Shown here: positions 14,491-30,218 of the stretch, piece after piece
How the letters are laid out: every line of letters starts with the position of its first letter
Numbering within the stretch: the stretch's first letter is position 1
DNA from: Oscarella lobularis
Lineage: Eukaryota > Porifera > Homoscleromorpha > Homosclerophorida > Oscarellidae
Length of the DNA: 64,000 bases
NCBI RefSeq assembly: GCF_947507565.1
Contig: NC_089177.1
Coordinates: 2,850,648-2,914,647 of the forward strand
Direction of reading: 5' to 3'
The notes under the pieces: model-generated
Database searches by the model: none
The model's input: the letters and a program-made list of their open reading frames with translations, nothing else
Told to the model about the DNA's origin: nothing
Made by a program: the position numbers and the translations under genes

Positions 14491-14763
14491 GTGCGAAGGG
14501 GAGTGGTGCGCACGAGCAGTGAACTCGCGTACTTTGTCGTCGATCGATCTACATCGCGAAGGGTACGCGTATGAGCAGCCCGGACCACTTTTCGAAGGCT
14601 AGAAAAGCCGGACCTCTTTTCGGGCGGAACACTTTTCTGGTGACAGACCGAGCAGAGGTAAGACATCGCCGGCAGATCCGTAATAGGGCTTGTGCACGTG
14701 ACGTCAGAGCGAAGTAGAGGTTTAGGGTGAACGCGTCACGTGCCACGGCCCCGTATTGGAAAC
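14491..14763 (+). promoter_or_regulatory. Probable POLR3B promoter with CRE and E-box motifs
   Basis: This is the only unique sequence between the satellite and the POLR3B start codon. It is GC-richer than the array and holds a CACGTG E-box at 14695-14700 overlapping a palindromic TGACGTCA (CRE/ATF type) at 14699-14706. A second GTCACGTG sits at 14735-14742, 22 bases before the start codon. Such motifs are common in housekeeping promoters of animals. The functional role is inference. Confidence 0.5.
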
Positions 14764-20563
<5,800 letters not shown>

Positions 20564-20666
20564 CGACACAGTACAGTTACTGCTATAGAAAAATCAATAG
20601 TCGCCAGCAGATAAAATTGGCTAGTAGAAACGTGCGTTACTTCTTCTGGCTCTGGGGGCGTTGGAC

Positions 20667-23447
20667 ATGAAGAGAAAACACTGCTCGACTTGGTCTGCCC
20701 AGGAAGTTGGCGATTTTCTGCGTGAACAAGGCCTCAGAGACGTCGCAGAGAAGTTCGAAAGTGAAGCAACTGTGCTATAGAAAAGGAGAGAGAGAAACGA
20801 GCTCTTGGTAGACGCAGGATTCGACGGGAATCGATTAGCCGATCTAGTTCTGCCCACCCTCCACCACGAGATCAAGATAGAGTAGGGCAGCGCTCTAAGA
20901 CACTGGAATATGTCAGCATGTACGTCTTCTGTTTGCAGCTCGGTGTCGACATGCATGAAGGTACTCGAATGTTTGCGCTCGCTCGATCGCGATGGCGAAC
21001 GTCTCAAACCTAAAGTGATCGTCCTCGGTTATTGTCACTGAAATTTTTACCTGCATAAAATACACAGGTTTTCAATGATCCCATTCACGGTCACATTGAA
21101 ATAGATCCGCTATGCATTCGAATTATTGACACGCCTCAGTTTCAGCGACTTCGTTCCCTCAAGCAGTTAGGTGAGGAAATTTGAGAAAGCTTCTTTTTGA
21201 CGTAGAAATATTCAGGTGGATGTTATTTTGTTTTTCCCGGTGCATCGCACAACCGATTCGAGCATTCCATCGGGTTGCTATGCGAGATCTAAGAATCTGG
21301 GCTTATATAAATAATATACATTTTTTAGCGTTTGTCATCTTGCTGGTCAACTCGTGCATGCCTTGCAGAAAAGACAGCCCGAGCTCGGTATCACTCCTCA
21401 AGACATTCTCTGCGTACAGATAGCAGGTCTCTGTCACGATCTGGGTGAGTCAAGTGACCGTTGTCTTATCAAAGAAAAATTTGTTTCTTTGTTTAATTAA
21501 GGTCACGGTCCCTTTTCTCATCTTTTTGATGGTCGGTTTATCCCACTCGCTCGTCCAGGGTACACGTGGAAGGTAAATATACAAGCACGCCAATGTTACT
21601 TCAGTACTTATTGCTGTTCAAGCATGAGACGGCATCGATTCTTATGTTTGAGTACATGATTGAAGATAACGATCTGATGAGGGAATTCAATAGTCGCAAA
21701 CTAGGCGACGAAGACGTCACTTTCATCAAAGAGCAGATAGAAGGTCCTCTTGAAAAGTCTACAGAAAACGTAGTTTAAAATCGACGCCTGAATACTTGTG
21801 ATGATATCTTTTTTGTCATATATTGTAAGGCTTGGCCATACAAAGGCAGAGACAAATCAAAGGGGTTCCTCTATGAGGTGAACAAACGTGATAGTTTACT
21901 TCAGCAAGACAGTCTTTTTTTTTAAGATCGTTGCAAACAAAAGAAATGGAATTGACGTTGACAAATGGGACTACTTTGCTCGCGATTGCCACTGCTTGGG
22001 AATACCCAACAATTTTGACCACAGGTTAGCATAGAAATTTGATACGAAGAAATATGTAGCAACTTACGTGTGCGGACCCAGACGATTTCTCAAGTTTGCT
22101 CGCGTTCTTGCTTGTGACGATGAACTGCAGATATGCAACCGCGACAAGGTGATGACATACAGTAGTACTTTTTTCGAGGAGGGACCGGCTTGTGACCCTT
22201 TATACGCAGGAAGTGGGCAACCTGTACGACATGTTTCACACGCGCAATGCCTTGCACAGAAGAGCGTATCAACACAAAACGGCCAACGTCATTGAGATTA
22301 TGTCAGTTAGAAAGCGAAATGGCACGCAAATGAGTTTAGACGGATTTAGGATAACGGAGGCCTTTGTCAAAGCGGATAAACACCTCGAGTTTGAAGGGAC
22401 AGATGGGTTAGTTATTCGATTTCAAAGCAACGGTATTCTCAGCATTTTGTTTTGGTTTAGGAAATTGTATTGCTTGTCTGAAGCTATCGATGATATGAAG
22501 GCCTACTCAAAGTTGACAGACTACATCTACGATCTAATTCTACGGTCGCATAGTAAAGAACTAAAAGAGGTATAAAGCAGATAGATACATAGATAGATAG
22601 ATATTTTATGACGTTGTGTGGTCAGGCTCGTCAAATTCTTGAAAGAATCGAACGCCGTGATCTGTACCGATGCGTTGCCCAGTCTCAACCACAGGATAGA
22701 AGCCCGTTCACGCCGGTCAGTAAGAAGGAAAGTGAGAATGTTCGGTGTGTTTCTACTAGGTATTAGGAGGAAATTAAAAAAGCTCCTGAAGAAATCGCTT
22801 CTACTGCAAATCCAGCCGTTTTGACTGCAGCTGATCTCGTCCTGGATGTAGGTCATTATGTTCGTTTCCATAGCTTTTGGCGCGAGTTCTTGCTTGAATC
22901 AGTGTGTGAAGTTTGACTACGGCATGGGAAAACTGAATCCAATAGACAGCTTTCGCTTCTACGTGAAGTCAAATCCTGACCAAGCCCTTCAACTGCGGAA
23001 AGAGCAGGCAAGGAGAAAACGGTAAAAGATATTGGCATTCTTGACTTCACTCCAGGTTAGTCAGCTGCTGCCGGAAAAGTTTGCTGAGCAGCACCTACGT
23101 CTCTACTGTCGTAAGAGAAACAATGCTGCAGTGTGCAGAGAGGCAATGATGTATGCATTTGGTGATCATTGTTATTTGTCTGTGAAGTAGTAACGATCTT
23201 CTCTCTTCTAATAGCTGTTTTCAAACGTGGTGTGGTAAAAACCAGTGCTTTACTGCAAAGGTTCCTTGTTGCATATACTAAAATATACCTGTTTTATTGT
23301 CTGATGTAGGAGGGTGGCATCAGCGACGACGCTTCCTCGTTGACGCCGTTTAACACGCCAGCCAAAGAGGCCGAACGACGACGAAGCGAGTCGTGGAGCC
23401 AGCCTGACGAGAAGAAAAGCAAGACGAAGTTGACCTACGACAAGTGA
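20667..23447 (+). CDS. SAMHD1: SAM and HD domain dNTP triphosphohydrolase
   Basis: SAMHD1 hydrolyses dNTPs to nucleosides and triphosphate, limits the dNTP pool, and in vertebrates restricts viruses that rely on reverse transcription. The first exon opens with a SAM domain ([15 protein letters not shown]), continued by [19 protein letters not shown]. The catalytic region begins [20 protein letters not shown] at about 21067. Metal and catalytic motifs are intact: RFEHSIG (HD-domain histidine), [18 protein letters not shown] (His-Asp pair, about 21427-21541), and WDYFARDCH (about 21978), which supplies the later aspartate. Further on are [13 protein letters not shown] and LLPEKFAEQ, typical of the C-lobe. 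The C-terminal tail is Ser/Asp rich and family-variable. The stop TGA at 23445 overlaps a potential GTGAGT splice donor, so an additional 3' exon cannot be excluded, although none was seen. Confidence 0.93.
22577..22604. repeat. Short GATA microsatellite in a SAMHD1 intron
   Basis: An imperfect run of gata units (cagatagatacatagatagatagata) lies within an intron of SAMHD1. It is short and unremarkable apart from marking a low-complexity tract. Confidence 0.7.
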
Positions 23448-24155
23448 GTGTCAATCAAGCACACATTTTCTTGGAAAAACAATTGAGTTGCGTTGGTTAA
23501 TTAATTGAACCATGACTTGTTTTGGATTTGATTGAAAATCGTCCCGCGGCGGAGATTTCCCAAAGGATGTAGATGAAAATTGGTCATGGGCAGAGGCCAC
23601 ACTTCAGTCCATAAATCAAATTTGTTTTCTATGGGATTCCCGTACGAATTAAATTCTGTAGCAGCCATGACATAAGGCCTTAGCGAAATCTCGTGCAGAC
23701 GTAATTATGTGACGTCAAATCCGAATTCGACCAGACACCGGCTTCGCTTCAGCGAGCTCACTTGTCATTTCTCAATAGCCTACACGCGGCCAATAGTCGT
23801 GCTTTTCACTAGAACCAAGCTAGATCGAGTGTCCGTTTTTCACTCGTTCCTTCGATCGACAGACTAAAACGACGTGAGCGCCCATTCTGGCGAGAGCTTT
23901 CTTGTTTCGTAGCCCGTCACAACGGCCACCTCGCCGATTCGGCGAAAAGAAAGCGACGCATTCATCTTGGTCACGTGCGCAGCTACCTAATCGTTATGTA
24001 TTATTACGGAGATCTATTAATTCCGCGAAAATTAATTTCTCAACACATGCAAACACACAAATGACATGCACCAGATCCGCTCATCATCGCCTTGCCCTAG
24101 CTTTTCGTCTCATCGTCAGTTCAGAGCTTATCCTGTGGTATTCGAAGTAGATCAC
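23448..24155. other. Intergenic, no gene recognised
   Basis: AT-rich, followed by mixed sequence after SAMHD1. Open frames are short and show no family resemblance or consistent splice pattern. It probably contains the SAMHD1 3' UTR and spacer. Confidence 0.5.
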
Positions 24156-24905
24156 CTAAAAAAAGAAAAGATAAAATCTGTTCAATCTGTCTGTGTACGT
24201 ACCCTTTTCCAATGCGTTCGCATTGGCATTAACCAGGCCACACCGCGTGGAGGTTCGAACGCAATTAGTGGCCCAAAAATGTTTGGAAGCGAGACCTTGC
24301 TTCAAAAGCCCAAACACGACCGGTACGGCCTGGATCGAGAACGGCTCTCCCCCACCGTCCCCCCGACCGCGTCGTACCGGGGCCTCAGAGAGGCCGTAGC
24401 CTTTCGGGATGGAAAGATAGAATTTTTGCACATAGAACCGAGGCTACCGTGATGGGAGAGGATTTTCGAACGATTGCCAAGTCCACCGATGGAGGGTCAG
24501 CGTGTTTGATGTCCTGGGAGGTCGGGTCATCTTCAGGGTATAGATTACTAATCCGAGTGAGGAAATACCACAGACACTGGGCCCCCACACGTTTCTTTGG
24601 CAGGAAGTGGCAAACCTTAGCCAGACGCCCACTTGGCTTTAGCGCGGCACGCCTGGCTTCGCAACCCAAGCCTTCCAAGACCCTGATGACCTCCCAGTGC
24701 CGAACTAGCGCCGCGAGAAGAACTCGCGCGACGCCCTTCCACTGCGCCTGACAGTTTCCGTAAGGAACGGCATGACGACACGCTTGCTTGAGACCAACCA
24801 TCAGCTTCCCCAGCGCACGATCAACCTCTAGGGTTCAGCCCGTTGGCATCCCCCACCCTTTAGCAAGACTGAAGATGGGCGTTGGCCCAGTCGCTTATAT
24901 ATCGA
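24156..24905. other. GC-rich, potentially structured block of unknown nature
   Basis: This 750-base block is distinctly more GC-rich than its surroundings. On the minus strand a 138-codon frame is open (24385-24801) and an overlapping frame of 91 codons continues to 24156, but neither resembles a protein I know. The same stretch has strong base-pairing potential: ccggtacg near 24319 pairs with cgtaccgg near 24373, and ggcctcagagaggcc follows directly. On the minus strand the block is preceded by gatatataag (about 24894-24903, a TATA-like word) and ends in a T-rich run near 24160. A long structured noncoding RNA, a degraded mobile element or a short orphan gene are all possible, and sequence alone does not decide. 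Confidence 0.35.
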
Positions 24906-24940
24906 ACATGACGCAATATCCGCTGGTGACCTCACTGTTG

Positions 24941-25560
24941 TCAATTCGCCAGGGCAACGGTACGCTGATTTGCTTCTGAAATTCGCGCTAACTTTTCATG
25001 TGCTCTTTGCGTGACCAAATTCTTCGATTTAGGCGCTAGAAACATGGCGGCTCCGCGTTGTTCGAGCGATTTGCCGACCACGTGTATTGTCTTTTTCATT
25101 TGAATAATGATTTCCACGCGTCGACGGTATTCTTTCTCTTCGTAGAGTCTTCGTTTCGCGCGCAAGCGAAATTCCCGGCTTCGAATCTCAAATGGCGATG
25201 TCACTGCGATTGTTGCCTTCGCGAGCAGTATCGGGACGATTTCCTTTATCGAAAACGCCGTTTCGAACGGTCTGGGTGAAGAAGAGGGAGATAGGAGGAA
25301 AAGAGAGCGAGCATCGCTACTAGACGGCATCATCGTCGCTCGAAACAACATGGCGAGCACGAAAGAACTGCAGAAAAACGACTAACGTCATTGATCAAGC
25401 CTCGCGGGAGCTCAATCGAGGTCAACACGAACGGGGGCCCCCCTAAGCTCGTTTTCGGCTCATTTCGCCTTCAATTCGATTCATGCACTTCCGAGGTGTG
25501 AGCTTTTCGACGACGAGAAAATCTCTGACAGTCAGAACACGGTCTTGGTAAGTCTAATAA
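24941..25560. other. Possible small gene, strand undecided
   Basis: Two competing readings exist. On the minus strand, 24941-25360 is open for 139 codons and predicts a basic, helix-prone protein containing RRLYEEKEYRRRVEII and ending in VALAN. On the plus strand, a start-like ATGGCGGCTCCG at 25044 is followed by a plausible intron acceptor (tttctcttcgtag, ending about 25144). The next exon in one frame reads through SSIGTISFIENAV and ERASLLDGIIVARNN to a stop near 25384. A further plus-strand segment containing GGPPKLVFGSFRLQFDSC ends at a splice-like site near 25498. Neither product was recognised. Transcript data would settle which strand is used. Confidence 0.3.
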
Positions 25561-26231
25561 AGCCAGTGTATACAGATCAATGTCAGATTATGTCTATAGA
25601 AAGGAGTGCAAACGACAGAAAATCTACCTCCTGGTAAAGCTTGACTGTTTGACATCAGACGGACCACTTAATTCCAGTGGCAACCAAAGCGACACATTAA
25701 GGAAAGGATATATCGGACAAGCGAATGACGAAACGTTAAGGACTTGAGAATGAGAGCTGTACTAAAGGTACACAATAGGATTTCTCCACACTCTTAGTCT
25801 CTCTATAGACTAACGCAAATGTGCACAGTTCATCACGGGCTGATGATGGCTCCCTGCAAGATGCAGAGTTACTGGGACTATTCGCAGCAGCTGGAGCAGC
25901 TATTGGCTAATGCATGGGATTTTTATCAGCTTTTTCCAAGCCACAACTCTGCACTGGGTGCAAGTGTAACGTTGACGTTGCTTCCGTAATAAATAAAGTG
26001 AGCATTTCAGGTGGGCTATATCTATCATTCCCAATGACTGGTGCCAGGTCACAGCATCAGCTATGCCATCGCCTAAGGTTTTGAGAAACCTAGAGGAAGG
26101 TACGATAGAACAAAGTGTCTGAAAATCGTGAGCCATTTGCTCTACAGAGGTGGACAGTGAAATTTTGGCATCCGGGAAGACGAACCGGATGTGGCCGGCA
26201 TATACTACAGAGGTGATCGCCCAGAGTGAAC
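25561..26231. other. Intergenic upstream of the secreted-protein gene
   Basis: Only short, unconvincing frames occur on either strand. It probably carries the promoter and 5' leader of the following gene. No clear regulatory motif was found. Confidence 0.45.
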
Positions 26232-26969
26232 ATGTTCTCATTGTGCCTCGTCATCTTTGCGAGCGTTGCTTCCACGGCTTCCTCTTCCGGAGTTCTCTCA
26301 AAGTACAATCTCAAGAACGGCGTCAATTTTCAAGGAACCTCCTTTGGTCACTTTCGCGCTTACTTCGTCGTGCGCAAGCCGGAACGCGTGCGGATCGTCC
26401 TGTGCGAGTGCCCCAACTCGTATGAAGACAATGGCGACGGACTGAAGGCGACGATCGCGTTTGCGGCTGCGCCGTCCGACGCCGTTGCTACGTCGAAAGC
26501 GGAAGACAAAGACTTGGAATCAAGCCAGCAACGAACGGATGAAAGTTCGCCACGTCCGTTGACGTCACTCGAGCCGACGACAAACGATCGGCCGCGAGCC
26601 AATCAGAAGGCGGCGACGACGACGAGCAAATCGGAAAACTCGGCGCAGACGTTCGGAGGCGACGACGACAAACAAAAACAAAAGGATTCGGAGAATGAAA
26701 ACAGCGAGTACGAAGGTCGGAGACCGACAGCGCCCGTTCACGGCAATTCGGAGAGTCGTCGACGTCGTAAGCGTGGTGCTTTGTACCGCTGCAGTACCAT
26801 CGCCGCGCGCAAAACGATCAAGAAAGCGCTGTCACGGTTCTGCAACGGGAAGATCGTTTTGGCGCAAGACTGCACGTCGACGATAGCCGGACAGTACAAG
26901 ATTAACATAAAAGGGTTCGGGAACTTTGAAATTCTCGCTGCTGTGGCAACTGAGACCGGAAATTCCTAG
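26232..26969 (+). CDS. Unrecognised secreted protein with furin-like cleavage site
   Basis: A single-exon gene of 245 codons. The first ATG in frame (26232) opens a clear signal peptide, MFSLCLVIFASVASTASSS. A compact N-terminal segment follows, containing GVNFQGTSFGHFRAYFVV and a CEC pair. The middle, roughly residues 70-175, is low-complexity, polar and acidic, rich in Ser, Thr, Glu, Asp and Lys. A strongly basic RRRRKRG then matches a proprotein-convertase site, and release would free a C-terminal fragment of about 62 residues with three cysteines (YRCS, RFCNG, AQDCTS). The layout suggests a secreted precursor processed to a cysteine-containing C-terminal product. I do not recognise the family and assign no function. 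It ends 136 bases before VPS9D1. Confidence 0.7.
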   Translation: MFSLCLVIFASVASTASSSGVLSKYNLKNGVNFQGTSFGHFRAYFVVRKPERVRIVLCECPNSYEDNGDGLKATIAFAAAPSDAVATSKAEDKDLESSQQRTDESSPRPLTSLEPTTNDRPRANQKAATTTSKSENSAQTFGGDDDKQKQKDSENENSEYEGRRPTAPVHGNSESRRRRKRGALYRCSTIAARKTIKKALSRFCNGKIVLAQDCTSTIAGQYKINIKGFGNFEILAAVATETGNS

Positions 26970-27105
26970 ATCGTACGGAACGTGACGTCTCGTGACGTAA
27001 CGTAGGTGTGTTCTGGTCGTACGGGATTTATCGTGGGGTTTTGTCGTTCTTTCGTCTATGGCCGGTGTTCCCTTTTGCAGAGTAAGCGATCGGCTTCCAG
27101 TCATC

Positions 27106-29856
27106 ATGCGAGGCGTAGGCGAAGCAATGAGTCTCGACGAGCAGGGTCGGGCATCGGTAAAGCAGAAAACGAGTAAACGCGAGCTTCTTCACGAAACGTC
27201 TCCTTAGGAAGCGTACCTAAAGTACCTGTCGTGCGCTAGCTACAGCATCCAATCGCTCACAGAGGATGCAACGGGTCGCCGTGAGTGCGATCGCGCGACT
27301 AGCACAGCGTCCCTTTTTCCACGTTCTCCTCTTAGACATACATGACCTATCGCACGAAATGTCGCTGAAATTCTACAAGCTCTCCGAGCAATGCATCGAT
27401 CGTGCACGCGATTTGCTCAATCACCATCGAGGTCAAGGTCGCCCTTCTCAACAGGATATGACGCCTCACCATCGACCCGCACCTCCTCCACCCGGACCGT
27501 TTGGATCTCAGTATCCCTTCAATCGGCAGTGGTCAGGCGGTCCGCCGCCCTCTTACGAGGAGTCGCAGTCGCAGCGGTGAGGGGGGGACGAGGGAAGGGA
27601 TTTTGACGTCACTTATGAAATTTCAGTGATAATCGAAATAGATCGGCTAGTGATGTTGCGGGAAGATCTCAAGCGAAACTCGATCCGGGGAGTTTGGCTT
27701 CGATGCATCCTTCCAAGTCGCTGCCAGGGTATTTAGTTATTGAGTGACTTAATAAATTAATCAAAGGAATTTCTGTTTAGATCTACATCTAGACTGCATT
27801 CCATATCGCCTATGGATTTGGCTATTCGTCAGAATCAGCAGCTGATTGTTGCATATCGAAGGCGGATGGCTTCGACTCACAATAAGATGCAACAGTCAGA
27901 ATTAGTGAGAAACTGCTTTTTGTACCATCACTCTCTATATAAACTATTACTTAGACTTTGAATTTTCAGCGAAGACTGCAGGAGAACGTTGCCATAGCAA
28001 AGAGAAAACAGCAAACGGTTGGTGCAAAATTGTTTACTGGTATGTATACTCGCTATGCACCAAACGTTTGTGCAGTTATTGGCAAAAATACGCGAGAGGG
28101 AAAAGCGACAGCAGGAAATCGTGACGTTAGTAATAAGACTCGGGACTTACCCGAGCTAATCCGATTCATAATCAGTAAAAATAAGGAAGACCGTATTGCA
28201 CTTGGATCGACTGAGCCAGAGAAATTGATTCAAATGACGGAACACTTTGCACGAAAAGAGGTACTGAAAGAAACTGCCTTATAGAAGAAATGCACGTGCC
28301 TTCTTAGCCATGGATAGATGCGCTTCTACTAGAGCTTAAAACGGATCCCGGAAACCTATCATTCATCCAAGATTTCATAATTAAGATATTGAGGTGACAA
28401 CGTTGCATCTTTGTTATAATTTAAAAGACCACGTCTCTTCTTTAGTTCTGCCGAGCATCCGCTTGCTAAGCAGCTGGGAACGTTTCAATACAACGTGTAT
28501 CAACAGCTGCTTGCTGTATCCAGGCACGCATCCGTAACGTTTCCCACCGTTGAAGCAAGACCAATGCCGTTGACGCGTCCCGGTAGCCGAGCGGCGTCGC
28601 CGGGGCTTTCGTCTGGCGTCGACAGACTCGCTCAGTTGAAAGCGACCCTAATGGGAAGCGATTCAACTGACGACGATCTGGGCGGCGAGATAGATACTAG
28701 CAATGAGACTGACGACAAGGGAATCGACGACGATCCTCACCTTTGGAACGAAACGGAAAATCTCGTCAAGGTCATAGTTGAAGACGTAGACGATTCTCGT
28801 GCCACTGGCGCTGCCGTCGAAAAAATTGCTTCGAGAGTCAAAGAGGTAGAATTGAATGAAGAACTGTCATTGATATTTACAGACATTCACAACTATTTGG
28901 GTATTTGAACTACAAGACAGACGCGGTCTGATGATTGTGTGTTGATTTTTCTAGATGAACTGCTTTCAGGGTTTCTCGCCTGCTATCCGATTTTGAATAC
29001 CGCCGAAGGAAAGGAGAAGTGTCTGGCGTCGATCGAGTTTCGCTTTTTTCCGCCTCTTTGGTCTCCTCTGCTCAGCGTGCTTCGGTCTCTAATACGACTA
29101 CTTATTTCGCTTTTAGCTAGCCGTTTTGTCTCTTTGTATAGGCACGTAAAGTATACGAGTGAAGTGAAAATGGCTGACGCTATGTCGTCTAAATATCACG
29201 CTCTGCCCAAGCATCTGGACGTCAAAAAGGAACTGTGGCTGATGGTAAGAGCACAGGGAAATAATGTAGGGACAACATTTTGATGTGTTTGCAGGACGAA
29301 GACGAGACTTCTCTTCCGGAAGACGAAGATTCTCAGCCGTACAGCGAGCCTATAAAACAACTCAAGTCGCTGGCATCGAAGTCGTGTCCGCTGGACAAAC
29401 TCGAATGCGTCGGTATGGAAACAGAAAGGCTGCAGTACGACTCGATTTCCAATACGTTTCCTTTTCTTATGCTAGTTGCAACTGTTAACGGTATTCTAGA
29501 AAGCGCTGAGAAGTACTGGGAATCGAAGGGAAAACCATGTGAATGCATGTGAGTGCTGACTTGATACAACAGGAACCAACTCGGATTTCTACTGTTTCTC
29601 TAGAGGTGCTGATGACTTGCTTCCTGTGCTGACCTACATTGTCGTCAAGTCGAGACTTCCTCAACTCGTCTCTGAATATGCGGCTATTGAAGAATTCGTG
29701 CACGAAAAGTCGGTTTCGTTTCGATTTGGGGATAGATTCGCTTGACGCCTTCCTGCTCGTAGTTACTTGATGGGCGAAGAGGGTTACTGCTTGGCGACAC
29801 TAAACACTGCTTTGGCGTACGTCGAATCGCTTGGAAAAGGACCAGTGCAGAACTAA
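27106..29856 (+). CDS. VPS9D1: VPS9 domain-containing protein 1
   Basis: VPS9 domains are guanine-nucleotide exchange modules for Rab5-type GTPases on early endosomes. The N-terminal exons ([17 protein letters not shown], then [19 protein letters not shown]) form an MIT-like helical region as in VPS9D1. A proline-rich linker follows, then [16 protein letters not shown]. Next comes a long exon with [20 protein letters not shown] and [15 protein letters not shown] (about 28860-29060), which is the VPS9D1 pattern. The diagnostic VPS9 core is near the C-terminus: [20 protein letters not shown] (about 29607-29664), followed by [11 protein letters not shown] and [19 protein letters not shown]. The stop is TAA at 29854-29856. 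ATG 27106 gives a 17-residue first exon in phase with the helical region. The overall order matches the vertebrate protein, so this is a confident orthologue-level call. Confidence 0.9.
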
Positions 29857-30218
29857 AATTCGTAAGAATTGAAGACGATTTTTAACGAAAAACGATTAAT
29901 CTCTCTTCGAGTTCAAATCGTAGCTTAGCCGCGATACACAGCATCAGTTGCCCAACCCGACTGACAGATAGGTGATGTTGCTATTGCAACATCAGTCAGG
30001 ACCGTGACCGTAGTTTTCCACCGGCTAATTGAATCTCTAGAGGACGACGATTCTCCAGTAGCTAGGCGGAACTCACGGGATTTCTTCCCGTTCTTTACCT
30101 TTGCACTAATGGGAGGGACGATACGGGGGAAAGCGTGCCATATAGAAAGCGAAAGGGGTTAGCCTTGATAATAGTGAATGCGCGACTGACCGCTCGTTAC
30201 TCGCACCCAAGTCGAACG
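29857..30218. other. Intergenic spacer with a perfect small hairpin
   Basis: No gene was seen. At 29973-29994 tgatgttgc and gcaacatca form a perfect 9-base inverted repeat around a 4-base loop, flanked by ctgac (29961) and gtcag that could extend the stem past a bulge. It lies just after VPS9D1 and could be part of a 3' end signal or a foldback remnant. Confidence 0.5.

Noticed and set aside
24240-24290. tRNA-like T-arm word ggttcgaac
   Set aside because: The flanking bases do not form a five-pair T stem and no acceptor or D arm fits.
24156-24905. RNase P or telomerase RNA
   Set aside because: Short similarities (gggaagctgatgg, aaccctaga on the minus strand) are too weak; the conserved core regions could not be located.
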